Shown here: piece after piece, positions 31,940 to 39,245 of the stretch
Layout of the letters: the number at the start of each line of letters is the position of its first letter
Numbering within the stretch: position 1 is the first letter of the stretch
DNA from: UBA1756 sp045222555
GTDB lineage: Bacteria > Bacteroidota > Bacteroidia > Bacteroidales > WCHB1-69
DNA length: 64,000 nt
Assembly: GCA_045222555.1 (NCBI GenBank)
Contig: JBGUYY010000086.1
Location: 1 to 64,000, forward strand
Direction of reading: 5' to 3'
Notes under the pieces: model-generated
Told to the model about the DNA's origin: nothing
The model's input: only the letters and a program-made list of their open reading frames with translations
Databases searched by the model: none
Position numbers and translations under genes: made by a program

Positions 31940-32188
31940 ATGAGTAACGAGTCTATCATTCAAGTATTTGAGGGTATCAATGTCCGCATTGTTTGGAACG
32001 AAGAAGAGCAGGGATACTATTTCTCGATAGCGGATATTGTACAAGTTTTGACAGAAACAGTTAACCCTCGCGATTATATAAAGAAAATGCTAAAACGTGA
32101 CCCCGAACTGAAATCCAAGTGGGGGACAATTTGTCCCCCTGTTCGGATGTTGGCTCCTGACGGTAAAAAACGCTTTGAAGGTTTTTAG
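31940..32188 (+). pseudogene. Truncated Bro-N (phage antirepressor-like) protein
   Basis: The 82 residues match the start of Bro-N domain proteins: FEGINVRIVWNEEEQGYYFS at about 10-29 and IADIVQVLTETVNPRDYIKK, then RDPELKSKWGTICPPVRML. Complete relatives continue with a second half after the DGKKR position. Here the frame ends at FEGF with a stop at 32186-32188, only 12 bp before the 3' end of the opposite gene. A deletion or insertion event has probably removed the rest. Confidence 0.65.
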
Positions 32189-32200
32189 TAATTATGACTA

Positions 32201-32719
32201 TTAAAATGCCGGCACGAATTTTTTACGCGGAGGGTCACCGAAATACAAAATGGGAGCCGTCTGTTGGGTGATGATAGCTGGACTGGAATTGATGTAAAAA
32301 CATCGATTATAAGAGTCCCAGCAAAGATAGTCGGAATGCAGCATAAACCATGCCCACCACTCCCTGAGTGTGGCACTGTCGGAATAATTGTCCTCGTTAG
32401 CCACTATCTGAGTCAGCCGCTCTAAAGATCGTCCGTATCGTGACCACAATTGGTCATCCACGGGAATATTTGAACCTCTGGAAACAGAATCTAAGTAGTT
32501 CCATCTTGCACGAAATTCCGCTTTCGCCATCGCAGTATTACAATCCGCACAAAACCGAGCAATGTCAGCCAATGGAGTTGTACCATATGTATTTGTACCA
32601 TATATATAATGATCAATTCTACAAAGTTTCATATCGTCATACTCCATATTTTGGGATTTCACATGGCTTGCGAAACAAATACAGAGCAACAAGATGAAAA
32701 CAACTATTTTCCCTTTCAT
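32201..32719 (-). CDS. Secreted protein of unknown function
   Basis: A 172-residue protein with a signal peptide (MKGKIVVFILLLCICF... ending HVKSQ). The mature part holds four cysteines (LCRID, FCADC, LCWDS, RCFY region), many aromatic residues and a central REWWAWFMLHSDYLCW segment. I do not recognise a family. It is AT-rich and sits between two phage- or toxin-related remnants, so transfer is likely. It is transcribed divergently from the HicB-like gene. Confidence 0.55.
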   Translation of the reverse strand: MKGKIVVFILLLCICFASHVKSQNMEYDDMKLCRIDHYIYGTNTYGTTPLADIARFCADCNTAMAKAEFRARWNYLDSVSRGSNIPVDDQLWSRYGRSLERLTQIVANEDNYSDSATLREWWAWFMLHSDYLCWDSYNRCFYINSSPAIITQQTAPILYFGDPPRKKFVPAF

Positions 32720-32829
32720 GACAATAGGTGTTTAGAATTGTACGCGACAAAAATACATGATTTTTATTACCAATCACTGTTGCAAAAAAATAATTTTTAA
32801 AATACTTTTGCTATTTAAAAAAATATCAT

Positions 32830-32838
32830 TATTTTTGC
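32830..32838 (+). promoter_or_regulatory. Promoter -7 element of the hicA remnant and hicB-like gene
   Basis: TATTTTTGC, 19 bp before the ATG of the hicA-like remnant at 32858. Confidence 0.6.
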
Positions 32839-32857
32839 GACTTCAAATAGGTCGGGA

Positions 32858-32902
32858 ATGAAATACAGCGAATTGGAGAAACATGGAAAAGAGAACCATT
32901 AA
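32858..32902 (+). pseudogene. Remnant of a HicA toxin gene (14 codons)
   Basis: The first ATG after the promoter starts MKYSELEK, the typical N-terminus of HicA toxins, but the frame then reads HGKENH and stops. The remainder of hicA (about 50 codons, including the catalytic His) is missing. The hicB-like ATG at 32883 lies inside this frame. The simplest reading is a deletion joining the hicA start to the hicB start. Confidence 0.5.
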
Positions 32903-33290
32903 AGCTCACGTCGAGTGCAACAAAAACGGCTGGTACAATGTGTATTACAACGACACGGATGTTCCTTTCGGTTTTTTTGGAGAAGGCAAAAACGCAAAGG
33001 CCGCCATGCATGACTTTCTAAATGTGTATGAAGCCATGCGAGAAGAACATCAAAAAGAGACAGGTGATATTGTGGAATTTGAGTTTGAATTTGTGTATGA
33101 CACTTCCGCATTTCTCCAACAGTACAAGGGTTTAATTACGCTTTCTGGGCTCTCCCGTATGACAGGAATTAACAAAGCCCAACTGTCGCAATATGTCTGT
33201 GGCAGACGACATCCGTCGCCCCGAACAGATGAGAAGGTACGACTCTCCGTTCGGCGTTTCGCCGAAGAATTGGCGCACGCAATGGGATAA
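32883..33290 (+). CDS. HicB-like antitoxin with C-terminal helix-turn-helix
   Basis: A 135-residue protein. Residues 1-60 resemble the partial RNase H fold of HicB (NGWYNVYYNDTDVPFGFFGEG, then KAAMHDFLNVYEAM). Residues 85-130 form a Cro/XRE-type DNA-binding domain (LSGLSRMTGINKAQLSQYVCG). Such proteins normally neutralise a HicA RNase and repress their own operon. No intact hicA is adjacent, so it appears to be an orphan antitoxin. Repeat A copy 3 follows its stop. Confidence 0.78.
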   Translation: MEKRTIKAHVECNKNGWYNVYYNDTDVPFGFFGEGKNAKAAMHDFLNVYEAMREEHQKETGDIVEFEFEFVYDTSAFLQQYKGLITLSGLSRMTGINKAQLSQYVCGRRHPSPRTDEKVRLSVRRFAEELAHAMG

Positions 33291-33312
33291 TCTATATGGT
33301 TACTTTCAGCCG

Positions 33313-33394
33313 GCGCGGCAGGGATTGGAGTGAGCACGAGCGAAGCGAGTAAAACGCAAAGCCCGACGGCGACCGCAGGGAGCCGGGCCGCCCA
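33313..33394 (-). repeat. Repeat A, copy 3 (inverted)
   Basis: Reverse-strand copy of the 80-bp element at 14249 and 15401. Followed on the plus strand by an A-rich run, i.e. preceded by a T-run in the element's own direction. It lies between convergent gene ends. Confidence 0.88.
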
Positions 33395-33439
33395 AATAAA
33401 AAAAGAAAAAAATCGGCTACCTATTATATATAGTATCGC

Positions 33440-34483
33440 CTAGTACTCCTCTTCGAAGAAAAGCTGGTAATAGTTCAGGCCCGTCTCGGGGTCCACACCC
33501 TTCTTGATGCGCTTGGTATCGCCATGTACGTAAACGTGGAAGTTTTTGTCTAACTTAATGACACTCTTGAAGTTGCGCGACTGTTTCTTGATGGCGCTGT
33601 CGGAAATGCCGAAGCTGTCGGGCACCACCATGTCGTTGGCCTGCTGGAACTCCTCCTTGTAGGTGTCGAAACTCTCAATCAGTTCCTCGTTGCCGATGAC
33701 CTCCTGCTTGAATTCCTCCATCTCGAAGGTCTTGTTCTCCTTGAAAAAGTTGACCGAACGGTTGAGAATTTCGGCCTGGTCGGCTTTGGAAACTTCCTCG
33801 AATTGCTCTGGCATATAGTCAGTTACAAACTCCTTGCAGAGGGTGAGCATGCTCTGGGTGTTGTAATACTCGTCCTTGCGCTGACGGCAGTGCAGGAAGT
33901 CGTCCATCCAGTACTGCGCCTCGCCACCGCGGTTGGTGTTATCGACCACCGACAGCACGTAGCCACGCTCCTTCTCGGTGTTGAGGATCAGACAGCCCTT
34001 GTCGAGCTTGTTGAGTCCGAACCCGAAGTCGCTTTCTACCACGAACTTATCATCCTCCTGATGAATCTTCAGGAACGAGTCTTTGGTCTCGGCCTTGAAA
34101 AGTCCGACGGCATCCACCTGCTCATCGTCCAGCACGCAATCCTTGAAATAGACCACGTAGAACTCGCCGTCCTTGATTTTCGGGTGGTTGCACTGGTTGT
34201 AGAGGTGCTGCGCCATGTAGAGCGACTGCTCCAGCAGACTGTCGGGATCGTCGAAGATGGCCGTGGCCGCCTTGTAGATGTTGTTTTGCTCCACCCCGTC
34301 CTCATGGAACAGCTGGAAATACTCCTCCGACTTGAAGGGGAAGAGGAAATAGGTCTTGAGCAGGTTCTTCACCTCTTCGCTCACGTTGAGCAGTTCGTGC
34401 GACAGGATGAGGGGCTCGTCTAACTGTTTGTTGCCGACCGCATGTACGGCAATGTGCTGGATGGTGGTGTCTGCAAGGTGCAT
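33440..34483 (-). CDS. Nucleoid-associated protein, NA37/YejK family
   Basis: A 347-residue protein of the NA37 family. It begins with IQHIAVHAVGNK, typical of YejK-like proteins, and has the conserved GEFYVVYFKDCVLDD near 115-129, KGCLILNTEKERGYVLSVVDN near 172-192 and a C-terminal NFKSVIKLDKNFHVYVHG. E. coli YejK associates with the nucleoid and topoisomerase IV; the role in Bacteroidota is not known. Upstream there is a heptamer tract and a palindromic repeat rather than an obvious promoter. Confidence 0.85.
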   Translation of the reverse strand: MHLADTTIQHIAVHAVGNKQLDEPLILSHELLNVSEEVKNLLKTYFLFPFKSEEYFQLFHEDGVEQNNIYKAATAIFDDPDSLLEQSLYMAQHLYNQCNHPKIKDGEFYVVYFKDCVLDDEQVDAVGLFKAETKDSFLKIHQEDDKFVVESDFGFGLNKLDKGCLILNTEKERGYVLSVVDNTNRGGEAQYWMDDFLHCRQRKDEYYNTQSMLTLCKEFVTDYMPEQFEEVSKADQAEILNRSVNFFKENKTFEMEEFKQEVIGNEELIESFDTYKEEFQQANDMVVPDSFGISDSAIKKQSRNFKSVIKLDKNFHVYVHGDTKRIKKGVDPETGLNYYQLFFEEEY

Positions 34484-34493
34484 GGGGGGGGAG

Positions 34494-34530
34494 TTGAAAA
34501 TTGAAAATGGAAAAATGAAAATTGAAAATT
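34494..34530. repeat. Short heptamer tract (GAAAATT type)
   Basis: Five or six imperfect 7-bp units (GAAAATT, GAAAATG) of the same type as 1643-1768, here 11 bp upstream of the NA37 gene start. Confidence 0.7.
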
Positions 34531-34545
34531 ATTATTTTTTATTGT

Positions 34546-34602
34546 AGAGACGTGGCATGCCGCGTCTCTTACTTACAGGTTTCTAATAGCATGCCGCGTC
34601 TC
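34546..34602. repeat. GCATGCCGCGTCTC palindromic and direct repeat
   Basis: A 24-bp near-perfect palindrome (34546-34569: AGAGACG, central GGCATGCC, CGTCTCT, with one T-G pair) is followed 34 bp later by a second GCATGCCGCGTCTC (34589-34602). It lies between the sufB 3' end and the NA37 gene. It could terminate sufB transcription or be an interspersed palindromic element. Confidence 0.65.
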
Positions 34603-34611
34603 AAACGAGGA

Positions 34612-36063
34612 TTAGCCAACGGAATTTTTGAGAGAGATGGAGAGTAGTTCTTGGGCTTCGGCGGCGAATTCGAGGGGCAGTTTTTCGAGCACGCCTTTGG
34701 CGTAGCCGTTGACGATGAGGCTGACGGCCTTTTCGACGCTGATGCCGCGCTGCTGGCAGTAGAAGAGCTGTTCTTCGGAGATTTTGCCGGTGGAGGCCTC
34801 ATGTTCGAGCACGGAGCTGTTGTTGTGGCAGTCGGCGTAGGGCCAGGTGTGGGCGCCGCATTTGTCGCCCATGAGCAGCGAGTCGCACTGCGAGAAGTTG
34901 CGCGAGTTGACGGCGCTCTTGTTGATCTTCACCAGTCCGCGATAGCTGTTCTGGCTGTAGCCGGCGGAGATACCCTTGCTGATGATGGTGCTGCGAGTGC
35001 GCTTGCCGATATGAATCATCTTGGTGCCGGTGTCGGCCTGCTGGTAGTTGTTGGTGACGGCCACCGAGTAGAACTCGCCCACCGAGTCGTCGCCTTGCAG
35101 CACGCAGCTGGGGTACTTCCAGGTGACGGCCGAGCCGGTTTCCACCTGCGTCCACGATATTTTGGAGCGGTTGCCTTTGCAGAGACCGCGTTTGGTGACG
35201 AAGTTGTAGATGCCGCCCTTGCCGTCCTTATCGCCCGGGTACCAGTTCTGCACAGTGGAGTATTTCACCTCCGCGTCTTCGAGGGCCACAATTTCCACGA
35301 TAGCCGCATGAAGCTGATTTTCATCACGTTGCGGAGCAGTACAACCTTCCAGGTAGCTCACGTAGGCGCCCTCGTCGGCCACGATGAGAGTGCGCTCGAA
35401 CTGTCCGGAGTTTTTGGCGTTGATACGGAAATAGGTGCTGAGGTCGATGGGGCAGCGCACGCCTTTGGGGATGTAGCAGAAGGAGCCTTCGCTGAAGACG
35501 GCCGAGTTCAGGGCTGCGAAGAAGTTGTCGCCGGGCGGCACCACGCTGCCGAGGTACTGCTTCACCAGGTCGGGGTAGCGCTTCACGGCCTCGCCGAACG
35601 AGCAGAATAGGATGCCCTCCTGCTCCAGCATGTCGGAGTACATGGTCTTCACCGAGACGGAGTCGATGACGGCATCCACGGCCACCATCGATTCCTTCTG
35701 TTCCTCCTGCTGCTTGGCCTGCGAGAAGGCGTCGGCGTCTTCATCGAGCGAGATGCCGAGCTTGTCGAAAGTCTTCACCACCTCCGACATCTCGTTTTTC
35801 TTGGGGATGGAAAGATATATAATATTCTGGTAATCAGGTTTTTCGTAATGAAGATGTGCCCAGTTGGGTTCGGTCATGGTCTGCCATTTGCGGAAGGCCT
35901 TGAGGCGGAATTCGAGCAACCACTCGGGTTCTTCCTTCCTTTTGGAGATCATTCTGACGATATCTTCATTAAGCCCTTTTGGAAATTCCTCCACCTCGAT
36001 GCTGGAGACAAATCCGTGCTTATACTCCTCTGTATTGATGTTTTTAATGATGTCTTCTTCCAT
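34612..36063 (-). CDS. sufB: Fe-S cluster assembly protein SufB
   Basis: The 483-residue SufB is a scaffold subunit of the SufBCD iron-sulfur assembly complex. YKHGFVSSIEVEEFPKGL near 14-31, CAAPQRDENQLHAA-like CTAPQRDENQLHAA, VTKRGLCKGNRSKISWTQVE in pieces and the C-terminal ERGISVE-like QRGISVEKAVSLIVNGY are family hallmarks. A frame extension to 36114 overlaps the promoter at 36089-36097, so the ATG at 36063 is used. In most Bacteroidota sufB is followed by sufC, sufD and sufS; here no such gene is adjacent on either side. Confidence 0.95.
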   Translation of the reverse strand: MEEDIIKNINTEEYKHGFVSSIEVEEFPKGLNEDIVRMISKRKEEPEWLLEFRLKAFRKWQTMTEPNWAHLHYEKPDYQNIIYLSIPKKNEMSEVVKTFDKLGISLDEDADAFSQAKQQEEQKESMVAVDAVIDSVSVKTMYSDMLEQEGILFCSFGEAVKRYPDLVKQYLGSVVPPGDNFFAALNSAVFSEGSFCYIPKGVRCPIDLSTYFRINAKNSGQFERTLIVADEGAYVSYLEGCTAPQRDENQLHAAIVEIVALEDAEVKYSTVQNWYPGDKDGKGGIYNFVTKRGLCKGNRSKISWTQVETGSAVTWKYPSCVLQGDDSVGEFYSVAVTNNYQQADTGTKMIHIGKRTRSTIISKGISAGYSQNSYRGLVKINKSAVNSRNFSQCDSLLMGDKCGAHTWPYADCHNNSSVLEHEASTGKISEEQLFYCQQRGISVEKAVSLIVNGYAKGVLEKLPLEFAAEAQELLSISLKNSVG

Positions 36064-36088
36064 AGTTTCGCACTCAAAAATGCAAGCT

Positions 36089-36097
36089 GCAAAATTA
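36089..36097 (-). promoter_or_regulatory. Promoter -7 element of sufB
   Basis: TAATTTTGC on the minus strand, 25 bp before the ATG. Confidence 0.65.
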
Positions 36098-36251
36098 CAT
36101 GAAATTTGCGACATGGCGTGTGGGAAAATGAAAAAAGAAAATATGGAAATCCGATTTTTTTGTATAAATTTGCCGCTGAAACTGCATAGTGTGTGGTTTT
36201 ATGTATTTTATTGAATATTAATATTTTATAAAAAGAAAATAGAAGTCGGAT

Positions 36252-37256
36252 ATGAAGAAAGTTGCCATTATAGGTGCAGGACCTGCGGGCATTGAAGCCG
36301 CTTCGGTTCTTGCGGCCCACGACTGCGAAGTGATGCTGTTTGAAAAATCAGCGGCCCCGCTCTCCAATGTACTCGACAAAGCGTTCCTTTTCCCTGATTT
36401 CTCATCGGCACAAGATTTGGCCAAACAATTGGAGGCCAAACTGCTTCCTGACAACATCAAAGTCCTCTGTCAGAAGGAGATAGTGGATGTAAAAAAGGTG
36501 GATGGGGAATTCAAGGTTTATGATTCTGAGGGAAAGGTTTATATTGCGGACAATGTACTCATCACCACGGGTTACACGCTGTTTGATGCGCACCGCAAGG
36601 AGGAGTTGGGCTACGGTATCTACAAAGGGGTTATCAATTCGTTGGATTTGGAAAGAATGATTTTGCACCAGCAGATCACCAACTCAATGGGCGAGCCGGC
36701 ACAGCGCGTAGTGTTCCTGCAATGTGTAGGTTCCCGCGACGAGAAGTCGGGCAACAACTACTGCTCGAAGGTGTGTTGTGTAACGGCCGTGAAGCAGGCC
36801 ATTGAGGTGCGCAAGCTTCTCCCCAATGCTGCAATCTATCTGTTTTACATGGATTTGCGCATGTGGGGAAAAGGCTTTGAGGAGATGTATCGCGAGGCGC
36901 AGGAGAAGTACGACATCCGTTTCATCCGCGGGCGTATCTCGGAGGCATCGGCCACTTTCGACAACAAGGTGCAGATCAAGTCGGAGGACACGCTCATCGG
37001 GCAGCCGCTGAAAATGACCACCGACCTGCTGGTGCTGATGGCCGGCATGGAGCCGTCGCAGGGCACCCGCAACCTTGCCGAGAAGTGCGGCATCGAAGGC
37101 TCCTATCGTTTCATCGCCACACAAAGCCCGCACCTTGGCGACAATCTCACCGCCGTTGACGGACTGTTCGTCGCCGGTACCGCCAAACAACCCATGAGCA
37201 TCCGCGACACTGTCACCGACGCCGTCGCGGCCGCCCATGCCATTCTATCAAAATAA
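36252..37256 (+). CDS. HdrA-like FAD-dependent oxidoreductase
   Basis: A 334-residue flavoprotein related to subunit A of CoB-CoM heterodisulfide reductase and to QmoA. IIGAGPAGIEAA at 6-17 binds FAD. FLQCVGSRDEKSGNNYCSKVCC, in pieces across 155-176 with Cys158, Cys171, Cys175 and Cys176, and FYMDLRMWGKGFEEMY are HdrA hallmarks. Ferredoxin-type 4Fe-4S domains found in archaeal HdrA are absent. Such short forms usually work with HdrB/HdrC-like subunits, which are not adjacent here. It precedes yidC by 18 bp. The electron partner is unknown. Confidence 0.85.
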   Translation: MKKVAIIGAGPAGIEAASVLAAHDCEVMLFEKSAAPLSNVLDKAFLFPDFSSAQDLAKQLEAKLLPDNIKVLCQKEIVDVKKVDGEFKVYDSEGKVYIADNVLITTGYTLFDAHRKEELGYGIYKGVINSLDLERMILHQQITNSMGEPAQRVVFLQCVGSRDEKSGNNYCSKVCCVTAVKQAIEVRKLLPNAAIYLFYMDLRMWGKGFEEMYREAQEKYDIRFIRGRISEASATFDNKVQIKSEDTLIGQPLKMTTDLLVLMAGMEPSQGTRNLAEKCGIEGSYRFIATQSPHLGDNLTAVDGLFVAGTAKQPMSIRDTVTDAVAAAHAILSK

Positions 37257-37274
37257 TCACCCATAAACTCACTC

Positions 37275-39239
37275 ATGGACAAGAAAACTATTATCGGGCT
37301 CCTGCTCATCTTTGCCGTCTTCATCGGCTACAGCTTCTACACCTCGCACAACGCGAAAAAAGCCCGCGAAGAGCAGATCGCCCAACAAAAGAAAGAGGAG
37401 GCCAAGAAGGCTTCCGACAAGAAAACTGTTCAGCTTGCTGACACACTGGCCAAGGACACCTCGGCATTGGATGAGAAGGTCGAATCCACAGCCGCTGCCA
37501 CCGCAGCACCGGCACAGAAGAAGAGCACCAACTACTTCTCTTTCGCCGATACCACCCAGACCAACGACTTTATCGTGCGCACCAACAAGGCCGTTTATCG
37601 CTTCTCGCGCTACGGCGGCTACCTTAAGTCGGTAAAACTCAACGGTATCTACAAGTATGCACCGAAGGGAGCGAAAAAAGAGGAGTTCTACATGCACGAG
37701 ATCGACCACCACAAGATGGCCCTCACCCTGCACACCCTCGACTCGCTGCGCTCGTTTGTCTCCACCGAGAACTGCTACTTCCGCGCAGAACAGGATACCG
37801 TGGATGTGAAATCGAACAAAGGCCATCTCCGCCTCTACCTCCATCCCTACAAACTGGATGACACCACTACGGCCGAAAACATCATCGACAGCAACGCCTT
37901 CATCCTCTTCGACTATACTTTTGATGCAGATGACTACATGCTCGATTTCGATGTGAAGTTCCAGAACATGTCGCCCTATATCGTCAAGAACTCCACCGGC
38001 ATCCGATGGAACACCGAACTTTACACCGCCGAGAAGAACATCGAGTACGAGCGCAAAAACACCACGTTGTACTATATGGACAACGGCGGCAAGGTGAACA
38101 ACTTGGATGAAATCAAGTCTGAATCGAAGGATGTGACGACCACCATGAAGTGGGTCTCCTTCAAACAGCAGTTCTTCACCTCCATCCTCATCGCCAAAAA
38201 AGACAATTTCAAGAAGGGCGAACTGAAGGTGGATGTAAACAACCAAGGCGAAACCGACCCGCTGCTGAAGACCATGAGCTCCGACCTCGATTTTGAGGTG
38301 AAAGATTATGACAAAGGCAGTTTCGCCATGCAAATGTACTACGGTCCCAACCAGTACAAACTGCTGAAAAAGTATCAAAACGAGCAGGGCGAGAGCATGG
38401 GATTCGAACGGCTCGTCCCGCTGGGATGGGGCTTCTTCCTGCTGCAGTGGATCAACCGCGGCGTGGTCATCCCGATTTTCAACTGGCTGGATGCCTATGG
38501 ACTCAGCTATGGCATCATCATTCTGATTCTCAGTATATTCATCAAGATTGTCATCTTCCCGATGGCGTACAAGACCTATCTCTCTTCCGCCAAGATGCGC
38601 GTGCTGAAACCGCAGATTGACGAGATCAACGAGAAGTACCCGAAGCCGGAGGATGCCATGAAGAAGCAGCAGGCCACCATGACCTTGTACAAGAAGGCCG
38701 GGGTGAGCCCGATGGGCGGCTGTCTGCCGATGCTCATCCAGATGCCGATCCTCATCGCCATGTTCCGCTTCTTCCCTGCCGCCTACGAACTGCGCCAGCA
38801 AAGCTTCCTCTGGGCGGAAGACCTCTCCACCTACGACTCCATCCTCGACCTCAGCTTCAACATCCCGTTCTACGGCGACCACGTGAGCCTCTTCACCCTG
38901 CTGATGACCGCCGCCACCCTCGTCTATACCTGGCTCAACAACCGTATGATGATGGCCACCAACGGCGACCAGATGAAGATGATGAAATGGATGATGTACC
39001 TCATGCCCATCCTCTTCCTCCCCATGTTCAACAGCTTCTCCTCCGCACTGCTTTACTACTACCTCCTTATCAACCTCATCACCTTCTTCCAGATGTGGAT
39101 CTTCCGCATCACCATCAATGAAGAAAAACTGCTCAAGAAGATGCAGACCAACATGGTGAAGCCTGTGAAGAAGACCAAATGGCAGGAGCGTATGGAACAG
39201 ATGATCAAGCAACAGCAGCAAATGCAAAAGAAAAAATAA
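37275..39239 (+). CDS. yidC: Membrane protein insertase YidC
   Basis: A 654-residue YidC that inserts and folds inner-membrane proteins. It has an N-terminal membrane anchor (KTIIGLLLIFAVFIGYSFY), a low-complexity linker, a large periplasmic domain (about 80-370) and a C-terminal five-helix core. MGGCLPMLIQMPILIAMFRFF, in pieces near 475-495, is the signature of the core. A long open frame runs antisense to it but is a codon-bias shadow. Followed after 6 bp by the MutS-like gene. Confidence 0.96.
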   Translation: MDKKTIIGLLLIFAVFIGYSFYTSHNAKKAREEQIAQQKKEEAKKASDKKTVQLADTLAKDTSALDEKVESTAAATAAPAQKKSTNYFSFADTTQTNDFIVRTNKAVYRFSRYGGYLKSVKLNGIYKYAPKGAKKEEFYMHEIDHHKMALTLHTLDSLRSFVSTENCYFRAEQDTVDVKSNKGHLRLYLHPYKLDDTTTAENIIDSNAFILFDYTFDADDYMLDFDVKFQNMSPYIVKNSTGIRWNTELYTAEKNIEYERKNTTLYYMDNGGKVNNLDEIKSESKDVTTTMKWVSFKQQFFTSILIAKKDNFKKGELKVDVNNQGETDPLLKTMSSDLDFEVKDYDKGSFAMQMYYGPNQYKLLKKYQNEQGESMGFERLVPLGWGFFLLQWINRGVVIPIFNWLDAYGLSYGIIILILSIFIKIVIFPMAYKTYLSSAKMRVLKPQIDEINEKYPKPEDAMKKQQATMTLYKKAGVSPMGGCLPMLIQMPILIAMFRFFPAAYELRQQSFLWAEDLSTYDSILDLSFNIPFYGDHVSLFTLLMTAATLVYTWLNNRMMMATNGDQMKMMKWMMYLMPILFLPMFNSFSSALLYYYLLINLITFFQMWIFRITINEEKLLKKMQTNMVKPVKKTKWQERMEQMIKQQQQMQKKK

Positions 39240-39245
39240 ACCGTC

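Noticed and set aside
14249..33394. Repeats A and B considered as an insertion sequence
   Set aside because: No transposase frame and no clear terminal inverted repeats or target duplications could be seen; a non-autonomous element remains possible and is discussed as such.
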